Notes: generated from the letters alone by a model not told the origin. DNA of 22,248 bases from an uncultured Mycoplasmatota bacterium (GCA_900547995.1 URIY01000030.1:1-22248), one strand, 5' to 3'; positions 7,797-16,056 are shown, counted from the first letter of the stretch. A program made the numbers and translations.

Positions 7797-8141
7797 TTAT
7801 TTTTCTTCTTCATGTATTTTTTCAATGATATTTTCTATTTTCTTTCCATACTCAATAGACTCATCAAATACAAATATTAACTCTGGTGTATGTCGTATAT
7901 CTACCCTTTCACAAAGTTTTCTTCTAATAAAAGCACTAGCATTTTTTAATGCCTCTTTTGTCTCTTTCTTTCTATCATCATTAAGACATGTATAATAAAC
8001 TTTTGCATAACTTAAATCATTAGTAACATCACATGCTGTTATAGTTACAAACTTTATATCTTTATCTTTAATTTCATTAGCAAGTATATAACTAATTTCT
8101 TTAACAAACATACTATTAATTCTTTCAATTTTTAAACTCAT
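7797..8141 (-). CDS. rbfA: Ribosome-binding factor A
   Basis: RbfA binds free 30S subunits and assists late 16S rRNA maturation, notably at low temperature. The protein is 114 aa, a single KH-like domain of usual length. It begins with the family pattern RINSMFVKEISYIL, has a central AKVYYTCL strand, and ends with FIRRKLCERVDIRHTPELIFVFDESIEYG, the strongest family signature. The ATG follows AGGAG. It starts 4 bases after the stop of the small prepilin gene and so is probably read from the same transcript. It is followed directly by the T-box leader. Confidence 0.95.
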   Translation of the reverse strand: MSLKIERINSMFVKEISYILANEIKDKDIKFVTITACDVTNDLSYAKVYYTCLNDDRKKETKEALKNASAFIRRKLCERVDIRHTPELIFVFDESIEYGKKIENIIEKIHEEEK

Positions 8142-8145
8142 TATA

Positions 8146-8514
8146 TCACTCCTGTTCTACAAAGACCTCATAATGTAGAGTGCCATTAATATTTGTAATA
8201 ATAACATAGGTACTATTTTCATCAAATAATTCTTCTGTTTTAGGATTTTCTAAATCTTTTTTAGCATAACCACCTTGTTGTAATTGTCCAAGTGTAACTT
8301 TTACACTACCATTATTAGTTGTAGGTAAAACACCTATATTATCTGCTCCCCATGTTTTTGCTGATTTTATTATATTTTCTATTTGTCTATCATAAACTTT
8401 ATCACGGTTCTCATTAATAATATTTGTCACATTAGGAACAATTATAACTACGAGTAATCCCATTATAATAAGGGCTGCTAATAACTCAATTAATGTAAAA
8501 CCTTTTTTATTCAT
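8146..8514 (-). CDS. Small prepilin-like (type IV pilin/pseudopilin) protein
   Basis: A 122-aa protein with a class III prepilin leader: MNKKG|FTLIELLAALII, with the predicted cleavage after Gly5, Phe at +1 and Glu at +5, followed by one hydrophobic helix (about 6-28). The rest is a short globular domain ending in a segment LENPKTEELFDENSTYVI that recurs, diverged, in the LamG-fused prepilin at 13626-14624. I start it at the Met with GGTGG upstream; a reading extended by 22 codons would run into spo0A and begins with an unlikely Cys-rich stretch. No pilus assembly genes lie nearby, so the assembly machinery must be encoded elsewhere. A pilus subunit, competence pseudopilin or surface protein are all possible. 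It precedes rbfA by 4 bases. Confidence 0.85.
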   Translation of the reverse strand: MNKKGFTLIELLAALIIMGLLVVIIVPNVTNIINENRDKVYDRQIENIIKSAKTWGADNIGVLPTTNNGSVKVTLGQLQQGGYAKKDLENPKTEELFDENSTYVIITNINGTLHYEVFVEQE

Positions 8515-8529
8515 AAAACCACCATATTC

Positions 8530-8558
8530 ATTATAACATTTTTTTTTAGCAATATAAA
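8530..8558 (-). promoter_or_regulatory. Promoter of the small prepilin gene
   Basis: On the minus strand an extended -10 TGTTATAAT (hexamer 8535-8530) lies 17 bases from a weak -35 TTTATA (8558-8553). The predicted start is only about 10 bases upstream of the ATG, so the 5' untranslated region would be very short. Confidence 0.6.
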
Positions 8559-8561
8559 GAC

Positions 8562-8584
8562 AAAAAAAACAAGTTAACAAACTT
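8562..8584 (-). terminator. Weak intrinsic terminator at the end of spo0A
   Basis: A 5-bp stem AAGTT/AACTT (8584-8580 with 8575-8571) overlaps the spo0A stop codon and is followed on the minus strand by a run of eight T (8569-8562). The stem is short and AT-rich, so termination may be partial. Confidence 0.4.
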
Positions 8585-9341
8585 TATGATAATCTAGTCT
8601 TAACTTGTCAGCAATCGTTACAATAAATTCTGAATTAGTTGGTTTAGCTTTATCAATATCAACACTATGTCCAAATATTTCTTCCATTAAATCCCAATTT
8701 CCTCTATTCCAACTTACCTCTATTGCATGTCTAATTGCTCTTTCTACTCTTGATACTGTTGTATCAAATTTTTCGGCAAGTTCTGGATATAATTCCTTTG
8801 TAATTCCACCAATTGTTTCTGGTCTTTCAAAAATAATTCCAATTGCTTCTCTTATGTACTGATATCCTTTTATATGTGATGGTATTCCAAGTTCATGTAA
8901 CACTTTTGTAATGGATACATTTAAGTTATTATGATGTAAATCAATACTTTTATTTGCTCCTTTCGATTTATCCATTATATCAAGTATTCTCTTTTCTAAA
9001 TCACATAAATCAAATGGTTTTAAGATAAAATAATTAACACCTAATTCTGATACCTCTCTAATTATTTCATTAGCATTATAACTAGTCGCTACTATAACAT
9101 TTTTGTTTATACCTCTTTTTTTCATTTCTTGTAAAACATACATTCCATCTTTTTTAGGCATAATTAAATCAAGTAGCATTACATCATATTTATCCTTTTG
9201 CTCTTGGGCTACATTAATACCTTCTTCACCATTATAAGCTGTAAAAACTACCTCTATATTATTAGTTTTACTAAAATATTCAGTAACCATATTAACTAAA
9301 TTAACATTATCATCTATTACAAGTAATTTTATTTTTTCCAT
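8574..9341 (-). CDS. spo0A: Sporulation response regulator Spo0A
   Basis: Spo0A is the phosphorelay-fed master regulator of entry into sporulation. Counting 255 aa, the receiver domain (1-120) has the acidic pair Asp10/Asp11, the phosphoacceptor Asp58 in LLDLIMP and Lys108 in LKPF. The C-terminal DNA-binding domain (about 140-255) has the near-invariant helix-turn-helix stretch SRVERAIRHAIEVSW (197-211) and RGNWDLMEEIFG. I start it at MEKIKL because AAGGAG lies 7 bases before that ATG and immediately after the upstream in-frame ATG at 9356. It has its own -10 and two upstream 0A-type boxes, implying autoregulation. This implies that the organism sporulates or descends from a sporulating lineage. 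Confidence 0.97.
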   Translation of the reverse strand: MEKIKLLVIDDNVNLVNMVTEYFSKTNNIEVVFTAYNGEEGINVAQEQKDKYDVMLLDLIMPKKDGMYVLQEMKKRGINKNVIVATSYNANEIIREVSELGVNYFILKPFDLCDLEKRILDIMDKSKGANKSIDLHHNNLNVSITKVLHELGIPSHIKGYQYIREAIGIIFERPETIGGITKELYPELAEKFDTTVSRVERAIRHAIEVSWNRGNWDLMEEIFGHSVDIDKAKPTNSEFIVTIADKLRLDYHKVC

Positions 9342-9371
9342 AATTATCTCCTTCATTTATTTTACTATTAA

Positions 9372-9437
9372 ATTATACTACCCATATGTATTTTCTTCCA
9401 TAGCAATTATGTTCTAGTTTTGTCGATTTTTGTCGAA
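9372..9437 (-). promoter_or_regulatory. spo0A promoter region with tandem 0A boxes
   Basis: A perfect -10 TATAAT lies at 9377-9372 on the minus strand, with no good -35 at 17 bases. Upstream, on the plus strand, TGTCGAT (9421-9427) and TGTCGAA (9431-9437) are two copies of the Spo0A~P-binding 0A box (TGTCGAA), 10 bases apart and so on the same helix face. Lack of a -35 together with 0A boxes suits an activator-dependent, autoregulated promoter. A sigma-H -35-like element is not convincing. Confidence 0.75.
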
Positions 9438-9452
9438 AATGATAAAAAAAAG

Positions 9453-10169
9453 TCATTGATTTACAACAACTTCTATAATATTTAAAAATTCTTCACATCT
9501 CGTAGATGCTTTCCCTATCAAGAAACCATCTAAATTAGAAATATTTACTAATCTTTTTATGTTACTATAATTAATACTACCACCATACAATACCTTTATT
9601 TTTTGATTAAAATTAGATTTTATAAAAGATACTATATTACTTATATATTCATTTGGAGCAGCATCTAAATTACCAATTGACCAGTTTGGTTCATAAGCAA
9701 TAATAATTTTCTTTAAGTCATTACTATTTATATTGGCTAAACACTCTCCTAACTGATTTTCAATATATTTTTGTACATTCATAATATCATTAATTTTTTC
9801 CATTTCACCAATACACAAAACAACATTTATATTATTTTTTAAACATTCGATTATTTTTTTATTAATCACTGTATTAGTTTCTTTAAAGTACATTCTTCTA
9901 TCATTATGACCAATAATAGAATATTTAATATGCATATTTGATATTTGTTCTATATTTATTTCGCCAGTAATATTTTTACTTTCTATAAGAGATATATCTT
10001 GAATTCCAAGTGCATAAGATTTATTTAAAAATAGAGGCAAATATATATTTGATGGACATATTATAATATCATTAGTTAATTTTTTATTATCCAATACTTT
10101 TATATAATTATTTACCTCATTATAATTAAGATATCCTTTATGATTAGCAATAATAATCTTACTTTCCAT
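9453..10169 (-). CDS. tpiA: Triosephosphate isomerase, divergent
   Basis: It interconverts dihydroxyacetone phosphate and glyceraldehyde-3-phosphate in glycolysis. At 238 aa it is slightly short for TIM. Catalytic residues are retained: Asn9 and Lys11 (NHK, usually NWK), His88 in IIGHNDRR and Glu160 in AYEPNW. The phosphate-gripping loops differ from the consensus: loop 6 reads IGNLDAAP instead of IGTGK-A and the last loop reads IGKAS instead of VGGAS. The start at MESKII is chosen because AGAGG precedes it at 5 bases; it overlaps the glycosyltransferase gene by 11 bases. It ends the run that includes pgk, consistent with glycolysis. It may be the organism's main Tpi or a specialised paralog. 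Confidence 0.88.
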   Translation of the reverse strand: MESKIIIANHKGYLNYNEVNNYIKVLDNKKLTNDIIICPSNIYLPLFLNKSYALGIQDISLIESKNITGEINIEQISNMHIKYSIIGHNDRRMYFKETNTVINKKIIECLKNNINVVLCIGEMEKINDIMNVQKYIENQLGECLANINSNDLKKIIIAYEPNWSIGNLDAAPNEYISNIVSFIKSNFNQKIKVLYGGSINYSNIKRLVNISNLDGFLIGKASTRCEEFLNIIEVVVNQ

Positions 10170-11397
10170 GAAGACCTCTTTTAAAAACATGTTTTAATCT
10201 TCCAAAATATGATTTATTTTTATTACCACTTTCTTTTATTGCACTTTCATAAACTTTTAATACTCTTTCAGCAAAGTACTTTGATGAATAAGATTCAGAA
10301 GATATTCTTGCTTGTTTACTTAAATATAAAACTTTATCTTTATCATCTAAAAGTTTTTCTACAATTTTGCGATATTGTTTTTTATTACTAAACAAATATC
10401 CATTCAAATCATCAACTACAATGGATTTAAAACTTTCATCATCAGCAGCAATAACTGGTAAAGATGATGCCATAGCCTCGATAACCGTAAGGCCTTGTGT
10501 TTCTGACCTTGATGCCGTTGCAAAGATATTAGCAATCTGATAATATTTAGGTATTTCATCCCATGGAACTTTACCAATAAATTTAACATTATTTTCTAAT
10601 TTCCATTTTTTTACTAATTTCATATAATATGGAGCATCAGGTCCATCACCAATAATCATAAGTTTACAGTTAGGATGTTTTTTGATAAAAGCATGTTGTC
10701 CTTCAATTAAAACATCAATACTTTTTTCTCGTCCAATACGTCCAACAAATAAAATAATAAAATCATCTTTTTTTATTTCTAATTTTTTCTTTATTTCTTC
10801 TACATCTTTAATATTAATTTTTTCTTTATAAAATCTTTCAACATCAATACCTGTTGGTATAATATGTATATTTCTTTCATATTTATATTTATCTTTAAAT
10901 AAGGCATATGTTTTTTTAGTCGGTACAATTAATTCAGTAGCCGTTTTATCACAATAAAATTTTGTTAAATATTCAACTACTTTTTTACTTGATTTATTGA
11001 AATAACCTTTTGTAATGTAGTGAACATAATCTTCATACATTGTATGATAAGTATGGACCAAAGGAATATCAAGTTGTTTGGCAATTATACGAGCAAAAGT
11101 TCCAACACCAAATTCGGTTTGTGAATGTATAACATCTAAATTCCATTTTTTGATACGATTAATAACTCTAATTGGATATATTGATGTCATACGATAATCA
11201 TATATACCAATTGGTATACCAGGTAATCTTATAATTTTATTGTTTTCTTCAAAACGATAAGAGTGCCCTTGATCATTAACAGTTACAATATAAACTTGAT
11301 GTCCACATTTTTCTAATGCTTGTTTAAGCATAACAATACTTGTGGAAACACCATTTATATATGGTGGATAACTATCCGTAAAAATACCTACTCGCAT
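10159..11397 (-). CDS. GT4 family glycosyltransferase, probable diacylglycerol glucosyltransferase
   Basis: The protein is 412 aa with two Rossmann domains. The N-terminal one opens with MRVGIFTDSYPPYINGVS and contains LVHTYHTMYEDYVHYI (113-128), a stretch typical of the 1,2-diacylglycerol 3-glucosyltransferase group in Bacillota and acholeplasmas. The C-terminal nucleotide-sugar domain has FVGRIGREKS (217-226), GDGPD (250-254) and the EX7E motif, Glu299 and Glu307. Such enzymes add glucose from UDP-glucose to membrane diacylglycerol, giving glycolipids used as membrane components or lipoteichoic acid anchors. The gene overlaps the upstream membrane protein gene by 10 bases and tpiA downstream by 11. 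Lipid acceptor specificity is inferred from resemblance and from the membrane-protein neighbour. Confidence 0.85.
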   Translation of the reverse strand: MRVGIFTDSYPPYINGVSTSIVMLKQALEKCGHQVYIVTVNDQGHSYRFEENNKIIRLPGIPIGIYDYRMTSIYPIRVINRIKKWNLDVIHSQTEFGVGTFARIIAKQLDIPLVHTYHTMYEDYVHYITKGYFNKSSKKVVEYLTKFYCDKTATELIVPTKKTYALFKDKYKYERNIHIIPTGIDVERFYKEKINIKDVEEIKKKLEIKKDDFIILFVGRIGREKSIDVLIEGQHAFIKKHPNCKLMIIGDGPDAPYYMKLVKKWKLENNVKFIGKVPWDEIPKYYQIANIFATASRSETQGLTVIEAMASSLPVIAADDESFKSIVVDDLNGYLFSNKKQYRKIVEKLLDDKDKVLYLSKQARISSESYSSKYFAERVLKVYESAIKESGNKNKSYFGRLKHVFKRGLHGK

Positions 11398-12416
11398 TTA
11401 TGCTCACCTTCTTTAATATTAACAGCAACAGCACCTACTATCATACCAAAATAATAAGTAACAAATCGCCATAAGATCATAATTACATTAAGTGTGCTAC
11501 CGGTTACAAAATTACCATAAAATTGGATAAAGCCATATTCTAAGCCACCAGTACCACCTGGTATTGGAACAAACGACCCAATTAGCATAACATAAGAACA
11601 AGAAACAATAGATAAAAGGGCATTAAAACTTGTATAATCACCTGTACTATATAGTAAAACAACTGGTGTAATATATAAACATACTAAAGCAAGAAAAGCA
11701 TATAAAATCATTTTAACAAATTCTTTTTTATTACTAACAAGTAATTTAGCACCATTATGAAAATTATTTATATATTCATTCCATTTTTCTGTTGATTTTT
11801 CTTTATTTTTAATAATTTTCAATTTACCTAAAAGAGAAATCAAATGATTTACTATCCATTTATTTATTTTTTTAGCAAAAGCAATTATAAAAAGTCCTAT
11901 TATAACAAGCGTATTAATAATAAAGCCAACAGTAACAAGTTGCTTAAGAATACTAGCATCTTTAAATATATGAAAAATATTATTGGCTCCTATAGATATT
12001 AAACCTAGTAAAACTAACGCTATTTGATAAACAATAAAGTTTTCAATAATTATATTGGTTGCATCTATTATTTCAACACCTTGTTTTTTTAATGCATAAA
12101 CTTGAAATGGTTGTCCACCACTTGAAAAAGGTGTAATGGCATTAAAAAAATTAGTAATTAGTTGCAACTTAAAAGCTTTCTTAAACTTATAATTTTTTTT
12201 AAACTTTCTCGTAAAATTATAAAAAATTAATGATTTAAAAAACCAATAGCCACAAACAAAAACGAGTGCAAGTAAAATCCATAATGGATTAGCCGATAAT
12301 ATACCATTTATAACCTCATGAAAATTATCTTTAAGGGTAAAATATAAAACTATTGCTGTAATTACTATGAAAATAGTAATATTTAAAAATGCTTTTAGTT
12401 TACTTTTCTTTTTCAT
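11388..12416 (-). CDS. Lysylphosphatidylglycerol synthase TM region/YbhN-type flippase-like membrane protein
   Basis: This 342-aa protein has about eight hydrophobic segments. It contains the family patterns NAITPFSSGGQPFQVYAL (about 90-110) and FVPIPGGTGGLEYGF near the C-terminus (PF03706, UPF0104/YbhN). It has no soluble lysyltransferase domain, so it is not a full MprF. The family is thought to move or flip lipids, and its coupling to a glycolipid transferase gene suggests transport or positioning of a glycolipid. I prefer the ATG at 12416 (MKKKSK) to a TTG three codons upstream; neither has a strong ribosome binding site. It lies 13 bases after pgk. Confidence 0.85.
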   Translation of the reverse strand: MKKKSKLKAFLNITIFIVITAIVLYFTLKDNFHEVINGILSANPLWILLALVFVCGYWFFKSLIFYNFTRKFKKNYKFKKAFKLQLITNFFNAITPFSSGGQPFQVYALKKQGVEIIDATNIIIENFIVYQIALVLLGLISIGANNIFHIFKDASILKQLVTVGFIINTLVIIGLFIIAFAKKINKWIVNHLISLLGKLKIIKNKEKSTEKWNEYINNFHNGAKLLVSNKKEFVKMILYAFLALVCLYITPVVLLYSTGDYTSFNALLSIVSCSYVMLIGSFVPIPGGTGGLEYGFIQFYGNFVTGSTLNVIMILWRFVTYYFGMIVGAVAVNIKEGEHKCE

Positions 12417-12429
12417 AGTAACCAACTTT

Positions 12430-13614
12430 CTATATATTATCTATTGCTTCAATCCCTGGTAAATTTTTTCCTTCTAATAATTCAAGAGAGGCACCACCAC
12501 CAGTAGAAACATGTGTTACCTTATCTTTATAACCATACTTTATTACAGCAGCAGCAGTATCACCACCACCAATAATTGTCGTTGCATCTAGACTAGATAG
12601 TATTTTACATAACTCTTTAGTACCGTTTGCAAAATGATCATATTCAAATATGCCTACTGGTCCATTCCAAACAACTAATTTACTTTTTTCAATATATTCT
12701 TTAAATAAGGCAATTGTTTTAGGTCCAATATCAACACCTATTTTATTTTCATCTATTTTTGATACATCAGTAATATTATAATTTGAATTATTAGATATTT
12801 CATTTGTTTCCACTATATCAATAGGTATAATTATTTTATTTGGATAGTCATTTAATATATTGGTACAAAAAGCAATACTATCTTCATCAAGTAAAGACTT
12901 ACCAATATTATAACCCTTTGCACGAAGAAAAGTAAAGGACATTCCACCACCAATCAATATATAATCAGCTTTTTTTACTAAATTAAGTGTCACACCTATT
13001 TTATCAGATACTTTTGATCCACCTAAAATAACCGTAAATGGATGTTCTGGGTTATTTATAACTGAATCAAAGCTTTTTAATTCTTTTTCTACTAAAAAAC
13101 CTATTCCACTTGGAAGATATGTACTAATACCAACATTGGAAGCATGGGCTCTATGACATGTTCCAAAAGCATCATTAATAAAAATATCACCTAAACTTGC
13201 CCAATATTTACCTAATTCTTCATCATTACTACTTTCTTTTTTACCATCTAAATCTTCATATCTCGTATTTTGCATTAAAATAATATCACCTTGTTTCATA
13301 TTAGCAATACTATTTTCTAAGTTAATACCACGTGTTTCATTACAAAATATAACATCTTTATTTAGTAAATCACTTAGTTTTTTTGAAACAATTTCAAGAT
13401 TATTTTTTTCCAAGTCCTCTTTACATTTTATTCTACCAAGATGCGACATTAATATTACTTTAGCACCATGTTCTAGTGCATATTTAATAGTAAGAAGACT
13501 TTCCTTAATTCTATTATCATCTGTTATTATACTATCTTTAATTGGTACATTAAAATCGACTCTTATTATTACCTTTTTATTATATAAATCAAAATCTCTA
13601 ATTGTTTTTTTCAT
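12430..13614 (-). CDS. pgk: Phosphoglycerate kinase
   Basis: Pgk transfers the 1-phosphate of 1,3-bisphosphoglycerate to ADP in the first ATP-yielding step of glycolysis. The 394-aa length is standard. Signatures are RVDFNVP (18-24), the SHLGR substrate motif, DAFGTCHRAHAS, GGSKVSDKI, GPVGIFE, and the nucleotide-binding end GGGDTAAAV...STGGGASLELLEG. The ATG follows AAAGG. It sits 11 bases after the LamG prepilin gene and 13 bases before the YbhN-type gene, so it appears embedded in a long mixed transcript and not in the usual gap-pgk-tpi-gpm operon. tpiA lies two genes downstream. Confidence 0.97.
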   Translation of the reverse strand: MKKTIRDFDLYNKKVIIRVDFNVPIKDSIITDDNRIKESLLTIKYALEHGAKVILMSHLGRIKCKEDLEKNNLEIVSKKLSDLLNKDVIFCNETRGINLENSIANMKQGDIILMQNTRYEDLDGKKESSNDEELGKYWASLGDIFINDAFGTCHRAHASNVGISTYLPSGIGFLVEKELKSFDSVINNPEHPFTVILGGSKVSDKIGVTLNLVKKADYILIGGGMSFTFLRAKGYNIGKSLLDEDSIAFCTNILNDYPNKIIIPIDIVETNEISNNSNYNITDVSKIDENKIGVDIGPKTIALFKEYIEKSKLVVWNGPVGIFEYDHFANGTKELCKILSSLDATTIIGGGDTAAAVIKYGYKDKVTHVSTGGGASLELLEGKNLPGIEAIDNI

Positions 13615-13625
13615 AGTATACCTTT

Positions 13626-14624
13626 CTATACATCAAAACGATATTTATCTACATTGTAATTATTTTTAATTTCTTCATCAGTTAAAGCCCTATTGTAAAT
13701 TCTTACTGAATGAACTTCTCCATTAAAGAAACCATCTTGACCAGGAATTTCATCACCTATAGTTACATTACCTAATATTACATTCGGTGTTGCTGTATCG
13801 GTGACTTTTTGTACTCCATTTAAATATATTTTACGATTTACCCCATTATATAGTGCTGTTACAATATAACTACTATCACTTTCTAGTACAGATGTAGTCC
13901 AAAGATCATTTTCCCAATACCAGTGAGATATTTGTGTTGAATTTAATATATATATACCATTTGCGTTACCAGGAGAATTATATATACCAAGATTAATCAA
14001 ATTATTCCTTGTCTTTAGAGTGCCATAATAAAAAGTTATTTCCATTGTATATTGTGAAGAACCACTTGGAAAGCTTGAAGCTTGCATTACTTTAATATAA
14101 TCATTTGTGCCATCAAAGCTTATACTATTATTATCCCACGCATTTTCACTAAAATTATATAACACACCATTATTACCATTACCTGATAAATCATTCCATA
14201 CATTGTTTTCTGGTTTATGATATCCATCATAATGTACCAATAATCCATCACTTACATATCCAGTTTCAGTTGCATCCATATCAAGTAATTCATACTTTTC
14301 TGTACCATCTTCATTTTTAGAAATCATAACTGTTGAATTTTCATTAGTATCTTCATTAGTTTTCGGATTTTTTTCTTTTTTTAAGTATCCACTATCATAA
14401 AGTGTTTTAATTTTGATAAAATATTTACCATTTAAGGTATCATCAGTCTCACTATGAAAGTAATTTTCAGCTGCTAAAGTAATGTTTTTTAAATATTCAT
14501 TATATTGTTTTTCAGAACTATCTTTCATTGTTTTTGTAAGTGCTGGTACAGAAAAGGTTGCAATTAATCCCAAAATTACAAGAACACCTATTAATTCAAC
14601 TAAAGTAAATCCATTTTTCTTCAT
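13626..14624 (-). CDS. Prepilin fused to a LamG (concanavalin A-like) domain
   Basis: The protein is 332 aa. The N-terminus MKKNG|FTLVELIGVLVILG has a prepilin peptidase site with Glu at +5 and a hydrophobic helix (6-28). Residues about 29-115 resemble the small prepilin at 8146-8514, sharing the GYLKK...NPKT...ENST pattern. Residues about 125-330 are a LamG_3-type lectin-like sandwich with WNDLSGNGNNGVL (143-155), SFDGTNDYIKV (169-179), YLNGVQK, and the closing GEVHSVRIYNRALTDEEI. LamG domains bind glycans or proteins, so this could be a pilus-borne or membrane-anchored adhesin. The ATG follows GAGGTGA. It sits between an 83-aa unknown and pgk with short gaps, without pilus assembly genes. 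Confidence 0.88.
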   Translation of the reverse strand: MKKNGFTLVELIGVLVILGLIATFSVPALTKTMKDSSEKQYNEYLKNITLAAENYFHSETDDTLNGKYFIKIKTLYDSGYLKKEKNPKTNEDTNENSTVMISKNEDGTEKYELLDMDATETGYVSDGLLVHYDGYHKPENNVWNDLSGNGNNGVLYNFSENAWDNNSISFDGTNDYIKVMQASSFPSGSSQYTMEITFYYGTLKTRNNLINLGIYNSPGNANGIYILNSTQISHWYWENDLWTTSVLESDSSYIVTALYNGVNRKIYLNGVQKVTDTATPNVILGNVTIGDEIPGQDGFFNGEVHSVRIYNRALTDEEIKNNYNVDKYRFDV

Positions 14625-14648
14625 AATTCACCTCATTTTTTTATAAAT

Positions 14649-14900
14649 TTATGCTGCTTTATCATTATCAAATTTAATTAATATATTTTGCTTATTTTTT
14701 TGTTCTTTATCTATATTGCTATTAAAATTAATTGGTTTATTTTGATTTTCATTATTTATTTTTGAACCATTTCTTTTTTCATAATCTATATAATAAGCAT
14801 CTACGCTACTATATCCTGCTAACAAAATCAATTGCTTTTTCATTTGTTTTAATTCTTCTTTTTCTTTTCTTATTTTAATTATTCTTTCTTCTCTATTCAT
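14649..14900 (-). CDS. Hypothetical 83-aa charged protein
   Basis: I do not recognise a family. The first 30 residues are highly charged (NREERIIKIRKEKEELKQMKKQ) and likely form a helix or coiled coil, followed by a short LILLAGYSSVDAYYIDYEKR stretch and an Asn/Lys-rich tail that looks disordered. I start it at MNREER because GGAGG lies 6 bases upstream, within the last codons of rmuC; the gene overlaps rmuC by 8 bases and is probably coupled to it. There is no signal peptide or membrane segment. It could take part in prepilin-related functions downstream or in RmuC function, but nothing in the sequence decides this. Confidence 0.7.
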   Translation of the reverse strand: MNREERIIKIRKEKEELKQMKKQLILLAGYSSVDAYYIDYEKRNGSKINNENQNKPINFNSNIDKEQKNKQNILIKFDNDKAA

Positions 14901-15978
14901 TATATCCTCCATTATAATCTAATTTTTCGTTATTTATTTCTACTTGATTTATTGAATCAAATCTTTTCGTAATTTTTTCTGTTGTATTATGTATATCCTT
15001 AACATCACGACTAACTGTTTCTATGCTTCTTGATAGTTTATCCCATCTATCTTTATACCTTTTAAATTCTTCAGAAAGTAAATTTAATTCTCTATGAATA
15101 ATACTTGCATATTTATCTCTTTCAATGTTTTTAATAATTACCTGAATCGTTGTTAATGTACTTATTAAAGTTGTTGGTGATGTAATCCAAACATGTTTTT
15201 TATATGCATAATTAATAATATCTGTATGATATGCATTTATTTCAGCAAATATGGCTTCTGCTGGTAAAAAGAGAATCGCTTGTTCTGATGTAACATTAGG
15301 AATGATATATTTATCACTTATCGCATCAATATGTTTTTTCATATCCATTTTAAAATTTTTCTCTGCCTGTATTCTTTGTATCTCACTGTTATTTTTATCA
15401 ACCATTATTTGATAATTTTCTAGTGGAAATTTAGAATCAATCGCAATTGTTCCAAGAGGAGATGGGGCAAATAAAACACAATCAGCTATTGTATTATTAT
15501 TAAATAGATATTGCATACGATATATTTTATCGTTATTTTCACCAAAAACACTACTCATAATATGTTTAAGATTTACTTCTCCAAATATTCCTCGTGTTTT
15601 TTTATCAGTTAGAATACCTTGAAGAGATACTATATCACTAGATAAACTATCTATTTTCTTTTGCGCTTCATCTATTTTGGATAATCTTTCTAAAACAGAA
15701 GTAAATGTTTTATTGGTTTTTTCAAAATTTTCATCTAATCTCTCATTAACTTTATCATTTATTAACCTTAACCTGTTATCAATTCTTTCATTTAAATTAA
15801 TAAAATCATCATTAAGTGATTTATTTAAATCATTTTTAAAATCACCTAATTCTTTAGTCATACTATTTTCCATTTTTCCAAGTCGTTCTGTAATATTTGA
15901 TTCATTTATATTTTTCATTAAAGAAATTACTGAAATAATTAGTATAACTATTAATAATATTATAATTACAAATTCCAT
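14893..15978 (-). CDS. rmuC: DNA recombination protein RmuC
   Basis: RmuC proteins limit recombination at inverted repeats and have a nuclease-like core. This one has 361 aa: an N-terminal membrane anchor (about 3-20, FVIIILLIVILIISVISL), a long coiled-coil region (about 25-125), and the conserved RmuC domain (about 130-310) with FGEVNLKHIMSS, DCVLFAPSP, IDSKFPLENYQIM, ILFLPAEAIFAEI and WITSPTTLISTL. A C-terminal coiled tail follows. The ATG is preceded by AGGTGAT. It is the first gene of the long run to tpiA and has its own promoter. The family assignment is secure; its exact biochemical activity is not well known. Confidence 0.95.
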   Translation of the reverse strand: MEFVIIILLIVILIISVISLMKNINESNITERLGKMENSMTKELGDFKNDLNKSLNDDFINLNERIDNRLRLINDKVNERLDENFEKTNKTFTSVLERLSKIDEAQKKIDSLSSDIVSLQGILTDKKTRGIFGEVNLKHIMSSVFGENNDKIYRMQYLFNNNTIADCVLFAPSPLGTIAIDSKFPLENYQIMVDKNNSEIQRIQAEKNFKMDMKKHIDAISDKYIIPNVTSEQAILFLPAEAIFAEINAYHTDIINYAYKKHVWITSPTTLISTLTTIQVIIKNIERDKYASIIHRELNLLSEEFKRYKDRWDKLSRSIETVSRDVKDIHNTTEKITKRFDSINQVEINNEKLDYNGGYNE

Positions 15979-15994
15979 AGTATCACCTAGTATT

Positions 15995-16023
15995 ATTATA
16001 ATATAAAAGTATAAAAATATCTA
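15995..16023 (-). promoter_or_regulatory. Promoter of the rmuC-tpiA run
   Basis: On the minus strand TAGATA (16023-16018) and a perfect TATAAT (16000-15995) are 17 bases apart. It is the only clear promoter I see for the seven-gene run down to tpiA. Confidence 0.65.
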
Positions 16024-16056
16024 TTTATATATATATTACTTGGCATAATGTTTACA

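Noticed and set aside
8515..8580. 22-codon N-terminal extension of the small prepilin
   Set aside because: It covers the prepilin promoter and overlaps the end of spo0A, and would place a Cys-rich stretch before a textbook prepilin leader.
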